A DNA stretch of 51,346 bases from CAYZXL01 sp964482435 (GTDB taxonomy: Bacteria > Auribacterota > JABMQX01): NCBI GenBank assembly GCA_964482435.1, contig CAYZXL010000030.1:1-51346 (forward strand). Reading direction: 5' to 3'. Shown one piece after another: positions 17,077-25,481 of this stretch. The translations under genes and the position numbers were made by a program. Positions within the stretch are counted from its first letter, which is position 1. Each line of letters begins with the position of its first letter. Under the pieces are notes generated by a model, which saw nothing but the letters and a program-made list of their open reading frames with translations, did not search any database and was not told the origin of the DNA.

Positions 17077-18195
17077 ATGAGAAGGTACGTGGCTGTAACG
17101 CATATTGTATTTCTCGGCGGCATGATTATCTTCTGGGCGCTTGCCGGAGGTATTGCTACTTTGAGCGAGGAAAGCGTGCCGTCGGTGATTCTGCGAGATG
17201 CGACGCCGCTGCGGTTTCGCGGGGCGAACAGCCCCGATCCGGAGCATGTGGGCGATACCGATTGCAACAGCCCCGCGCACTGGGGCGACGGCACGTTGTA
17301 CGTCTTCAACTCGGCTGGTCATCCGTGGCGGAGCGGCGGTTCTGACCTTTTCCACCTGGGGCAATCTTACGTGCGCGCCGAGTACAACAACAAGGTCAAT
17401 GGCGGGCGGTGGATCGAGAGCACCTGGAAAAACGACGATGGAGTCCTCTATGGTTGGTATCACAACGAGCCGGGCCGACTCGTCCCTGGAACGGGTCTGA
17501 CGGCTCCCCGAATCGGTGCATTGCGTTCGACTGACGATGGGGCGACGTGGGAGGACTTAAGGATTGTGCTGGAGGCACGCCCTGGTACGCTGCGACCGGA
17601 CACCCCAAACCGATATTTCGCCGGCGGGAACGGCGACTTTTCGGTCGTCCTCGATCGCAAGAAGGAGTATTTCGACTTTTTCATCAGCACCTACGCAGGA
17701 GACAAATCCGAGCAGGGCGTAGCCGTCGCGCGAATGGAGTACGCGGACCGCGATAAGCCGGTGGGGAAGGTGTGGAAATGGCACAAAGGTGAGTGGAAAG
17801 AGCCGGGGATCGGCGGAAAAGTTACCCCGATTTTCCCGGCGAAAGTTGACTGGCACGAGAAGCACGCTGACGCGTTTTGGGGGCCTTCGATTCATTGGAA
17901 CACGCACTTGGGGCAGTATGTAATCCTGCTTAACCATGCGAAGGACGCCACGTGGGCGCAGGAGGGGATTTACGTTACGTTCAACCCCGATGTCGGCGAC
18001 CCGAAAGGATGGACTCCGCCGAAGAAAATCCTCGACGCCACGCGGGCGGATCACTGGTATCCCCAGGTCATCGGCCTGTCGAAAGAGAATCACGAGACCG
18101 ATAAGCTCGTCGGGCGGGTAGCGCGGCTGTTCGTGCGGGGTGAGTCACGCTGGGAGATAATCTTCCTGAAGCCGGGCGAGGCGGCAAGGCCGTAA
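17077..18195 (+). CDS. Exported beta-propeller protein, glycosidase-like (GH43/GH32-like fold)
   Basis: About 372 residues from the ATG at 17077, which has AAGGAGG 9 bases upstream. An N-terminal signal sequence or anchor (THIVFLGGMIIFWALAGGIA) is followed by repeated short blades with propeller-like features: HWGDGTLYVFNSAGHPW, IGALRSTDDGATWED (an Asp-box-like S-x-D-x-G-x-T-W), GNGDFSVVLDRKKEYFDFFISTYAG, WGPSIHWNTHLGQYVILLNHA and the closing GRVARLFV. The Asp box and acidic residues at blade starts recall sialidase, GH32 and GH43 propellers. I cannot fix a catalytic triad, so the substrate is open. It is divergent from phoB and convergent with the small lipoprotein gene. Confidence 0.75.
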   Translation: MRRYVAVTHIVFLGGMIIFWALAGGIATLSEESVPSVILRDATPLRFRGANSPDPEHVGDTDCNSPAHWGDGTLYVFNSAGHPWRSGGSDLFHLGQSYVRAEYNNKVNGGRWIESTWKNDDGVLYGWYHNEPGRLVPGTGLTAPRIGALRSTDDGATWEDLRIVLEARPGTLRPDTPNRYFAGGNGDFSVVLDRKKEYFDFFISTYAGDKSEQGVAVARMEYADRDKPVGKVWKWHKGEWKEPGIGGKVTPIFPAKVDWHEKHADAFWGPSIHWNTHLGQYVILLNHAKDATWAQEGIYVTFNPDVGDPKGWTPPKKILDATRADHWYPQVIGLSKENHETDKLVGRVARLFVRGESRWEIIFLKPGEAARP

Positions 18196-18379
18196 GTGGC
18201 CGCGGGATACCGCGATTGCCTTAAAGAGCAGCCATGAGACGCGGTCCGTTGGCAGTGGCCACTGTGGGGCGTCGGACTTGAATGAAAGAGCGCCCGCTCC
18301 CTCCGCGGTGAAGGTGCGGACGCCACGAACCCGGTTTTCGCTATTAGCCGCGTGGCAGGCGCCGGAGCGCCGGCAGTTT

Positions 18380-18871
18380 TTACCGCCAGTGCCTGAAATG
18401 GACTCCGTAGCCAGCCCCGCGCCAGTGCCGCCCGAAATGGGCGTAGCTGAAGCTCAAACCGATGTGCGAGGGGTAATAATAGTAGCCGGGGGCGTAGGCG
18501 TAGTCCCACCCCCACCACGGGTCATAAGCGACCGCGGGCGGAGCCGAAACGACTACAGGTCTCGAGACCACTATGGGGGGCGCCTCACGGGTCGAGAGCA
18601 TGTAGTTAATGACTTCCTCCGGCACGCCTTCGCTCTTCAAGGTCTCGATGTCGGTCGTTGACAACCGGAAAACCGTCCCGGACTCCCGAATTTCGCGGAT
18701 GACTTCGGAGTTGGGTGCGCCGTCCTTGACCATCTGCACAACATCCTGCTGAGTCATGGGAACAAGCTCGCCCCGCATGAAGACCACCTGTCTTTCCTCG
18801 TAACATCCTGCGAGCCAAAGTGTTATAGCAGCGACGCTGAATACTATCGCCGTCAGTCTCATAATCTTCAT
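18380..18871 (-). CDS. Small lipoprotein of unknown function, Tyr/Trp/His-rich C-terminus
   Basis: 163 residues from the ATG at 18871 (GGGAGGAAAT just upstream). The lipobox LWLAGC places the acylated Cys near residue 23. The middle part (MTQQDVVQMVKDGAPNSEVIREIRESGTVFRLSTTDIETLKSEGVPEEVINYML) resembles the short helical repeats seen in many outer-membrane-associated proteins, where two copies of a V-x-M-x-K-x-G-x-x-x-E-V-I unit occur. The C-terminus is low-complexity aromatic (PWWGWDYAYAPGYYYYPS) and ends in HW and RHWR. No enzymatic motif is visible. Probably anchored to the outer membrane. Confidence 0.75.
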   Translation of the reverse strand: MKIMRLTAIVFSVAAITLWLAGCYEERQVVFMRGELVPMTQQDVVQMVKDGAPNSEVIREIRESGTVFRLSTTDIETLKSEGVPEEVINYMLSTREAPPIVVSRPVVVSAPPAVAYDPWWGWDYAYAPGYYYYPSHIGLSFSYAHFGRHWRGAGYGVHFRHWR

Positions 18872-19608
18872 ATTTCCTCCCTTAATCACCATCCTAATTT
18901 AGAAACGTCGTGGACAACCGTCTGGTTCCAGATAAATCGCCTCTTCGGCAGTCCCATCCGCTTTTTGATTTTCTGCAATTCTTTGACGCTATTCAAGACG
19001 CGAAAATTCATTTTGCATTGACGCGCCAGTTTCGGGCCAACTCACCGCGGAGAACCGAGAGGATGAGACAGCATAACAGCATTGTCAGGACCGTTGGGGT
19101 CATCTTGTAATCATGTCTCTCTCCGTATTTCTCTCTACGGATTCTGCCGCCAACAAGGGGGCTTCACCGGCTCCCACCGGTCGGCCGGGAGCGGCTGAGT
19201 AATCGGGGCATATCGCGCCGCTGGCTTTCGGTGCTGCGCCAAGCAGGTCTTCAGCCACACTGCCGGCTTCAGCCGGCACCGCTGGTAGCCACCTGCTTTA
19301 GCTGGTGGTCCGGCGCTCCGGCCCGGCCCTCACTCAAGCCGCCTTCAGGCGGGCTTCTCGAACAAGGGATTCATCCACCCCCTGCCACGGAAAGGCAGCC
19401 GCACCGGGTCGGCCTTGAGAGGGTGAAGAAATGGCACAAGGATGCGACAGGAAAAGTCAGGCGCGCCGGACCGCCGGGAGAGGCCTCGCCGAGGTTGCTC
19501 TGCGACGCATCGCGCGATGGTGATCGGGTGCTTTTCCTCGATCTTGCGCCATAAATAGCCCAGCTTCACAACGCGACAACAAGGCTGCCCGCGCGTCAGG
19601 CAAAGTCG
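18872..19608. other. Long intergenic region carrying repeat copy A
   Basis: About 737 bases. The 5' part (18872-19190) shows nothing I can name. The central part is dispersed repeat copy A. The rest up to 19608 has only weak open frames without recognisable products. Confidence 0.5.
19195..19404 (+). repeat. Dispersed repeat of about 210 bp, copy A
   Basis: Begins with CTGAGTAATCGGGGCATATC and ends near CACGGAAAGGCAGCCGCACC. It contains three internal hairpins: GCCGGCTTCAGCCGGC (19262-19277), CCACCTGCTTTAGCTGGTGG (19289-19308) and GCCGCCTTCAGGCGG (19339-19353). Near-identical copies in the same orientation are at 21171 and 29287. No open frame with a plausible product crosses it. Confidence 0.9.
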
Positions 19609-21141
19609 TTAATCAAGCTCCGGGGGAACGTTGCCGTAGGACCACGGCGAGCCGAAAGGGGGAGCTTGCGCGGGGGCGGGGACTTTGCCCGGCGTCATTT
19701 GCCCGGCGAGCTCGAGGGCAGTCTGGACCATCTGCCGACCGGCTGCGATCTCTAAGTTGCTGTAACTGGTCAGCCTTGTCTCATACCCTCCGCCGTGCTC
19801 GCCGAAAGCTTCCTCCGTTGGGATGTAGCCGATGCAGCCGTTGCCAAAGGTGACCGGGAAGGTGAACGGGAACGGGCTTTTCGCCTTCATGTCCAGTCCG
19901 AACTGGCAGAACATTTCCGCCGGGTGAGCTAAGAACACCGCCGGCCCCACCTGAATCGCCTGAACTTCCACCTCGGCGACCGGCTCCCTGGCGAAAAGAA
20001 CGTCGAGGAGCACAATCTCCTTGGCAAATGTCCACTCGGTCTGTCCGACGTCATTCGGGTCTTTTTCGACCAGCTCAACGCACCGGCGGACTCGTTCAGG
20101 GGCAGGGGGACGACGTTTGATTTTCAGGACTTTGCTCCTGGCATCGAGTGGTATTAGCACCCCCGGCTCCATTGCCAGGAGAACCCTGACCGCTTCGGCG
20201 CCGACGCGGCCCCCGACGAGGCGAGCCCAGCGCTCGCCGGAAGGATGGGCATAAGGGCTCAGGTTATCAACCTGGGTGACGTCGCCGGAAGTGCCAGGGA
20301 GGAAAACCACGATGGCATCCGGTCCCATAACCCCGCGTATAGCCTGCTCGAGGTAATAGATGTAATTGGCGGAGATTCCTCCGGGACTTGTCGTCGCGTG
20401 GCAGGCGAAGTTGACCACGCAGCCGAGAGACTTTCCATCTTTGCTCCATGCGCCAATCACTCCGACTTCCGGGTCGGTTGGGCCGGCGGGTTCAACAGTG
20501 TCGGGGTTCCCCTGACCGGGGTGAGTGTACGTCAGACCGTTTTTCATCCGAAATCGCCGATTGAACGCAACCTTGCTCTCAAGGCCTTTGCCGACGCCGC
20601 AGAGCGCCTCCACACGGGATTCGTCGGCTTTACAGACGGCGGCAACGACCTGGCTCTGAACGTGCTCATAATATTTCGCATCCACGACGGTGGACATCTC
20701 GTAGGCGAGCTTCTTCACGAGGGGCGAAGCGCCATCCAACTCGCCCGGCCGCACGCCGAAAATGGGGCCCGAAGAGTGCGAATGAGAAGCGCTGATGAGA
20801 ATTGCTTCCGGGCGAATGCCGCATCTTTCGTGGATGGCTGCTCTTGCGGCCTCGACCATTTCCCGGTGAAGGGCGAGGGCATCCACCCCAACTAAAGCAA
20901 CCCGGGTTTTGCCGTCGTCGAAAACTGCTGCGCGCACCTTGCACGGGTCATGCAGAGTCCTGTGATAGGATTTGCCGTATCCGCCGGGGCACTCCATGCC
21001 AATTTGCGGCGTGATGTCCGCCTCAGCAAAGCCGACCTTCATCGAGGGCGAAGGCTCGGCGGCGAATGAGTAACTGGCGAGGATTCCCGCAAGGCAAATC
21101 AGCACACAGATGAAAACACCGATTCGGTAAACTGAACGCAT
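19609..21141 (-). CDS. Neutral/alkaline non-lysosomal ceramidase-like exported hydrolase
   Basis: 510 residues from the ATG at 21141 (AGGAGG about 10 bases before it). The signal peptide is VYRIGVFICVLICLAGILASYSFA. The body begins with VGFAEADITPQIG, the usual N-terminus of neutral-ceramidase-like proteins, and has the zinc-binding ISASHSHSSGPIFG and CVVNFACHATTSPGG with the family's second His. FLPGTSGDVTQVDN matches the substrate-side loop. True ceramidases are longer and carry a C-terminal Ig-like domain that is missing here, so the substrate may be another amide or ester. It is the last gene of a minus-strand set with two oxidoreductases and an aminotransferase, and repeat copies A and B bracket it. 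Confidence 0.85.
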   Translation of the reverse strand: MRSVYRIGVFICVLICLAGILASYSFAAEPSPSMKVGFAEADITPQIGMECPGGYGKSYHRTLHDPCKVRAAVFDDGKTRVALVGVDALALHREMVEAARAAIHERCGIRPEAILISASHSHSSGPIFGVRPGELDGASPLVKKLAYEMSTVVDAKYYEHVQSQVVAAVCKADESRVEALCGVGKGLESKVAFNRRFRMKNGLTYTHPGQGNPDTVEPAGPTDPEVGVIGAWSKDGKSLGCVVNFACHATTSPGGISANYIYYLEQAIRGVMGPDAIVVFLPGTSGDVTQVDNLSPYAHPSGERWARLVGGRVGAEAVRVLLAMEPGVLIPLDARSKVLKIKRRPPAPERVRRCVELVEKDPNDVGQTEWTFAKEIVLLDVLFAREPVAEVEVQAIQVGPAVFLAHPAEMFCQFGLDMKAKSPFPFTFPVTFGNGCIGYIPTEEAFGEHGGGYETRLTSYSNLEIAAGRQMVQTALELAGQMTPGKVPAPAQAPPFGSPWSYGNVPPELD

Positions 21142-21480
21142 TGTCAATACGCCTCCTGTTTAGGGTGCGGCTGAGTAATCGGGGCATATCGCGCCGCTCG
21201 CTTTCGGCGCTGCGCCAAGCAGCTCTTCAGCCACATTGCCGGCTTCAGCCGGCACCGCTGGTAGCCACCTGCTTTAGCTGGTGGTCCAGCGCTCCGGCCC
21301 AGCCCTCACTCAAGCCGCCTTCAGGCGGACTTCTCGAACAAGGGATTCATCCGCCCTTGGCCCGGAAATACAGTCGCACCCCCTGTTTAATCCACGTTGC
21401 CCCGCGGCTCCGCGCGGCGAACACGCACGGGGGTTTCTTCGCGGAAACCGCGAAATCGCTCAACCTCGCCCGAAGAGCCG
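21142..21480. other. Intergenic region carrying repeat copy B
   Basis: About 339 bases between the ceramidase-like gene and the Tat-exported oxidoreductase, mostly occupied by repeat copy B. The last 100 bases show nothing I can name. Confidence 0.5.
21171..21380 (+). repeat. Dispersed repeat of about 210 bp, copy B
   Basis: Same start (CTGAGTAATCGGGGCATATC) and same internal hairpins as copy A, with scattered substitutions. GCCGGCTTCAGCCGGC is at 21238-21253. Copies A and B are direct repeats about 1.98 kb apart and bracket the ceramidase-like gene. Confidence 0.9.
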
Positions 21481-22821
21481 TCATTTCTCCATCTGCCAGC
21501 GGTCGAGCTCTTCCTTCCCAGGCATCGCCGTCGGGTAAACGCCGTTCGCATCCGGCTTGACGGGCGGCTCGACGTCCCAACTGTACCGGTCGAGGGCAAA
21601 GGAGCGCCTCGACTTCATCGCGTCTTCCCAGGAAATCATCTGGCCGGAATAGCAGGCCATTTGCGCGACGATAGCGAGCATCGTGCTCAAACACATGTAG
21701 TGACCGTTGTTGATTGGCTTGCCGGAGCGGATGGAATCGAAGAGCTCCTGGTGCTCGGCGTCGTACATGTTGCCTTTTGGCGCTTCGTACTGCCACGGCT
21801 TCTCGCCCTCGATCCGATAATTGAGGAGGTCGCAGCGTCCTTTTGTGCCCATTATGAAATCGGAGGTGTTGTTGTGGCAATCGGGCATGTCGCGCGTCAG
21901 ACCAAACATGCGGACTCCGTTCGGATACTCAAACACGACGCTCTGGTGATCGAACTGGTCGCCGTATTTTGGGTCGAGGCAGACTTGTCTGCCGCCCATG
22001 CCCAAGCCTCTCAAGGGCGGTTTATCGCCCAGCGCCCAGGAGGCTTTGTCGAGGCTGTGAATCAACTGCTGGGCCGTCTGGTCGCCGGAGAGCCAGTTGA
22101 AGTGATACCAGTTTCGCATCTGATATTCCATTTCGGTCCAGCCGGGCTGTCGTTCGTTAATGATGTACGGTCCCCCGACGTAGGTCTCCTGGATGGCCAC
22201 GATGTCGCCAATTGCGCCATCGAGCACTCGCTTCATCGTCTCGCGGCCCCCGGGGTCGTAGCGCCAGCAAAGGCCGGACACAACGTTCAGACCCTCTTTT
22301 CGCGCTTCCTCGGAAGCGGCCATCGCGACCTTGAGGCCGGGCACGTCAATGGCGTGGGGCTTCTCACAGAAAACGTGTTTCCCTGCGTCAACCCACTCCT
22401 TGAGCATGACGGGGTGGAAGTGAGACGCTGCCCCGATGAGTACCACGTCGAGGTCACTGTGAATCAATTGCCTGTAGGCATCGAAACCGACGAAGCAGTG
22501 GTCGTCCTTCACAGCCACTTGCTGCGGCTTTCCGGCTACGAGCCGATTGCGGCTGGTCTCCAACCTGTCCTGGAAGACGTCCGCCATGGCGACGAGCCGG
22601 ACCTCCTTGCCAGCGTTCATGGCGTTGACGGCGGCGCCCGTGCCACGACCACCGCAGCCAATGAGGCCGAAGCGAATGACGCCAGCGCCTTCGGCGTGGG
22701 CGAACCGTTCGAGAGGCAGTCTTGTTGCCAGTGCGCCGGCGCCGGCGACGAGAGCGGAAGTTTTAAGAAACTCACGACGGGTCGTTGTCGCGGTTCTGGA
22801 AGATGGTTTTTGCTTTTTCAT
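21481..22821 (-). CDS. Tat-exported Gfo/Idh/MocA family oxidoreductase
   Basis: 446 residues. The twin-arginine signal is TTRREFLKTSALVAGAGALATRL. The Rossmann fold starts at IRFGLIGCGGRGTGAAVNAM (GxGxxG), the beta4-region motif is VLIGAASHFHPVMLKEWVDAGKHVFCEKPHAID with the family's EKP Lys, and the C-terminal sheet domain contains WYHFNWLSGDQTAQQLIHSLDKASWALG. This form is typical of planctomycete-like genomes and dehydrogenates sugars or inositols outside the cytoplasm, probably with tightly bound NAD(P). A GGGGGA ribosome site precedes the ATG. It is followed downstream by the ceramidase-like gene and preceded by a cytoplasmic paralogue. The sugar is unknown. Confidence 0.92.
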   Translation of the reverse strand: MKKQKPSSRTATTTRREFLKTSALVAGAGALATRLPLERFAHAEGAGVIRFGLIGCGGRGTGAAVNAMNAGKEVRLVAMADVFQDRLETSRNRLVAGKPQQVAVKDDHCFVGFDAYRQLIHSDLDVVLIGAASHFHPVMLKEWVDAGKHVFCEKPHAIDVPGLKVAMAASEEARKEGLNVVSGLCWRYDPGGRETMKRVLDGAIGDIVAIQETYVGGPYIINERQPGWTEMEYQMRNWYHFNWLSGDQTAQQLIHSLDKASWALGDKPPLRGLGMGGRQVCLDPKYGDQFDHQSVVFEYPNGVRMFGLTRDMPDCHNNTSDFIMGTKGRCDLLNYRIEGEKPWQYEAPKGNMYDAEHQELFDSIRSGKPINNGHYMCLSTMLAIVAQMACYSGQMISWEDAMKSRRSFALDRYSWDVEPPVKPDANGVYPTAMPGKEELDRWQMEK

Positions 22822-22918
22822 GGCAACGTGTCCCCCTTTCGAATTTCCGCTTGCCGTGTATTCAATTGATGACCGAATGGGACTTCCGGGGCGTCAGCGC
22901 AGCGCGGTGCTCAGCTTT

Positions 22919-23965
22919 TCACGCACTTATCATAGCTTTCTTCTTGTACGACTCGTACGCCTTCCCGGTCAATTCCATTATGCGTAATGCGTTTTCGGCG
23001 TTGTTGATTTCGGGCGGGCGACCGCTCAATATGCAATCCGCGAAATACTCGCATTCGGCGGTGTATGGGTTGACCGTGCGATAAGGGATAGCCTTGAATT
23101 TGCGCACGATGTCCTTGCTCTGCTGGGCATCGTAAGCAGCCTCGCCGAGGCCCAATATGCCTTCAAGCTTGCCGCCGACGCCCTGGCCGATTGTTCCCTC
23201 GCTCAAGATAGCTCCGCGCGATCCGTAGATTTCAAGACGTGTTCGGCTTGCCTCGTCGGGGATGCAGTAGAAGCAGTCCACGGTGGCGTGCGCTCCGGAT
23301 TTGAACTCTAAGAGCGTCGTCGAGGAATCCTCCGATTTGTAGTCCTGGACGAGATTGCCGGTGAGGGCGACGATGCGGCGAACTGGTCCAGCAAAATGCT
23401 CGAGGAGGTCATAGAGGTGCGTCGCCATGTCAATGAGGGCGCCACCTCCTCCGGTCTTGGGGTCCTGTCGCCAGGCGCCTTCCATGGGAGGATACCAGCA
23501 GGACAACTGGGCACGCATGTAAACAATTTTCCCGAGGAGACTTCCGTCAATCAGTTCCTTGATTTTGACGTGAGCGCCGTGGAATTTCATCATGTAGCCC
23601 TCCTGGAGAAAAACCCGGCCCCGACGACACGCAACGACGGCGGCCTGAGCCTCTTTCAGGTTTTTTGCGAGGGGCTTTTCGCAAAGGACATGCTTGCGCG
23701 CTTCGGCAGCCATTTCGATTTGCCGAGCGTGGCAGCACACCGGGGAAGCGATATAGACCGCTTCGACTTCGGAGTCACCGAGCAAGTCCGCCTCCCGGGT
23801 GTAGGCTTTCGCAACTCCGAATTGCTCGGCGATGCGTTCGATATTCACCGGATCCATGACTGCGACCAACCGGCAGTTTCTCGATTTAAGCATCGCCGGA
23901 ATTGTTTTGCGAAACGCAATTCCGCCGGCCCCTATAACGCCGAAATTGACTCGCCTCTTTCTCAC
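22919..23965 (-). CDS. Gfo/Idh/MocA family oxidoreductase (cytoplasmic)
   Basis: 348 residues, no signal peptide. VNFGVIGAGGIAFRKTIPAML is the NAD(P)-binding start, VYIASPVCCHARQIEMAAEARKHVLCEKPLAKN contains the EKP motif, and GGGALIDMATHLYDLLEHFAGPVRRI carries the substrate-side His of the family (in D-x-A-x-H). The start is GTG at 23965, with GGAG about 9 bases upstream; the nearest ATG is out of frame and hits a stop at once. It lies between the DegT aminotransferase gene and the Tat-exported paralogue, all on the minus strand with short gaps, so it is probably one operon for conversion of a keto-sugar or aminosugar. Confidence 0.92.
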   Translation of the reverse strand: MRKRRVNFGVIGAGGIAFRKTIPAMLKSRNCRLVAVMDPVNIERIAEQFGVAKAYTREADLLGDSEVEAVYIASPVCCHARQIEMAAEARKHVLCEKPLAKNLKEAQAAVVACRRGRVFLQEGYMMKFHGAHVKIKELIDGSLLGKIVYMRAQLSCWYPPMEGAWRQDPKTGGGGALIDMATHLYDLLEHFAGPVRRIVALTGNLVQDYKSEDSSTTLLEFKSGAHATVDCFYCIPDEASRTRLEIYGSRGAILSEGTIGQGVGGKLEGILGLGEAAYDAQQSKDIVRKFKAIPYRTVNPYTAECEYFADCILSGRPPEINNAENALRIMELTGKAYESYKKKAMISA

Positions 23966-24042
23966 CTTTTCATCTCCGATTTGTGACGGCTTGCGTACCG
24001 CGCATCAGTCAGCAGGGCTTTTGGCCCAGCATGGTTCGGCTT

Positions 24043-25332
24043 TCAACTGTAAGCCTTTATGACCTTCACCAAGGCCGCGGCAATCTCCTTCATGTTCTCC
24101 TCGGAATAGGTCGGGTAAGCAAAGCAGGTGAACGTGTGCGACTCGTGCCATCTCGCGTTCGGCACCTCGACCTTCGAGTAATCCACGCTCTCCGGGTCGG
24201 TGTATTCTTTTGAGGTGAAAGGAAAACCCGTTCTGCCGAATCCGTTTTTTTCAGTGAAAGCCCTTTCCGTGTGGCACTGCGGCCAGAAGACCTTCCAGCA
24301 CGGCGCTCCCTCGGCGCCGGCAGCCTCGACGAACTGCTTTATATCGCAACTCATGTTTTCGATGTCGAGCGAAAAGCCGCAGACGTACCAGCCGTTCTGT
24401 CGCTGCGGCGTGTCAACGGGCATGAACTTCACCTGTGGCAATTCTCCGAGAGCGTCCATGAGGATGTGAGCGTTGCGGCGACGGCGGGGCATGTTCCAGG
24501 TGTCCATTCGGGATAACTCTGCCAGGCCGATGACTGACTGCATCTCGGTCATGCGGTAGTTCCAGCCGACGCGGTCGTGGATGTAGGGCAGCTTTTGCTC
24601 GAGTGCTAAGAGATTCAAGCGTTCCCTGACGTTGTAGCCGTGGTCTCGGAAGCTGCGCGCTCGCCAGGCGAGCTCCTCGTCGTCGGTGGTGACCATGCCG
24701 CCTTCGCCGCCGGTGGTGAAGGTTTTGTTCTGGCAGAAGCTGCATCCGGCGATGTGGCCTAAGGTGCCGGTCTTTTTTCCTTTATACGCTCCACCGAACG
24801 CCTCGGCGTTGTCCTCGATTACGTAGAGATTGTGCTTTTTGGCGAAGGCCGCGATTTTGTCCATGTCGCAGACATTCCCGTAGAGATGCACCGGCATGAT
24901 AGCTTTGGTTCGTTTATTAACCAGTCTCTCGGCGGACTCGACGCTGATGCAGTGGTCGTCGAGGTTCACGTCGGCAAACCGCGGAATTGCGCCCGCTTGA
25001 ACGACCGAGAAGCTCGTGGCAATGAAAGTGTAGCTCGGGACGATCACTTCGTCGCCCGGGCCGATGCCGAGAGCCGAGAGGGCCACGTGGAGCGCGGCTG
25101 TGCCGGTCGCCACGCTCATCGCATATTTGCTCCCCTGCCACTCCGCGAACGCCTTCTCAAACTCCATTCCCTTGGGGCCGGTCCAGTAGTTGACCTTGCC
25201 GGAGCGAAGGACTTCCTCGACGGCACGAATGGCGCTTTCGTCAAATTGAGGCCAATGGGGCAATGGGGTGGAAACTGCTTTCGGGCCGCCTCTGATGGCG
25301 AGCTTCTGGCTGAGTTTGGATTGGTCTGTCAT
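24043..25332 (-). CDS. DegT/DnrJ/EryC1/StrS family sugar aminotransferase
   Basis: 429 residues from the ATG at 25332, with AAAGGAGG 10 bases upstream; the longer frame adds 17 residues and has no ribosome site. Key motifs are YWTGPKGMEFEKAFAEWQGS, SVATGTAALHVALSALGIGPGDEVIVPSYTF, VIEDNAEAFGG and the PLP lysine K203 in CQNKTFTTGGEGG. The family transfers an amino group from glutamate or glutamine to a keto-sugar or keto-cyclitol. It is the first gene of the minus-strand set with two Gfo/Idh/MocA oxidoreductases, the pairing used in kanosamine and scyllo-inosamine routes. The substrate here is not established. Confidence 0.93.
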   Translation of the reverse strand: MTDQSKLSQKLAIRGGPKAVSTPLPHWPQFDESAIRAVEEVLRSGKVNYWTGPKGMEFEKAFAEWQGSKYAMSVATGTAALHVALSALGIGPGDEVIVPSYTFIATSFSVVQAGAIPRFADVNLDDHCISVESAERLVNKRTKAIMPVHLYGNVCDMDKIAAFAKKHNLYVIEDNAEAFGGAYKGKKTGTLGHIAGCSFCQNKTFTTGGEGGMVTTDDEELAWRARSFRDHGYNVRERLNLLALEQKLPYIHDRVGWNYRMTEMQSVIGLAELSRMDTWNMPRRRRNAHILMDALGELPQVKFMPVDTPQRQNGWYVCGFSLDIENMSCDIKQFVEAAGAEGAPCWKVFWPQCHTERAFTEKNGFGRTGFPFTSKEYTDPESVDYSKVEVPNARWHESHTFTCFAYPTYSEENMKEIAAALVKVIKAYS

Positions 25333-25481
25333 GGCGCCCGGCCTCCTTTCGAGGAGAAATTGGACAACACCGCCTGCGGACATGCTACGCTACCGGTCCG
25401 CAAATGTGTAGAATAAATGGCAAAATCTGTGGTTGAACAGCAGCCCATGCGGCGGGCTTTCGGTCTGAGGAGGGCCAAAAT
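25333..25481. promoter_or_regulatory. Divergent promoter region of the sugar gene group
   Basis: 149 bases between the oppositely oriented aminotransferase and ceramidase-like genes; both ribosome sites (AAAGGAGG on the minus strand, AGGAGGG on the plus strand) lie at its ends. Shared regulation is plausible from the layout. No operator can be named. Confidence 0.4.
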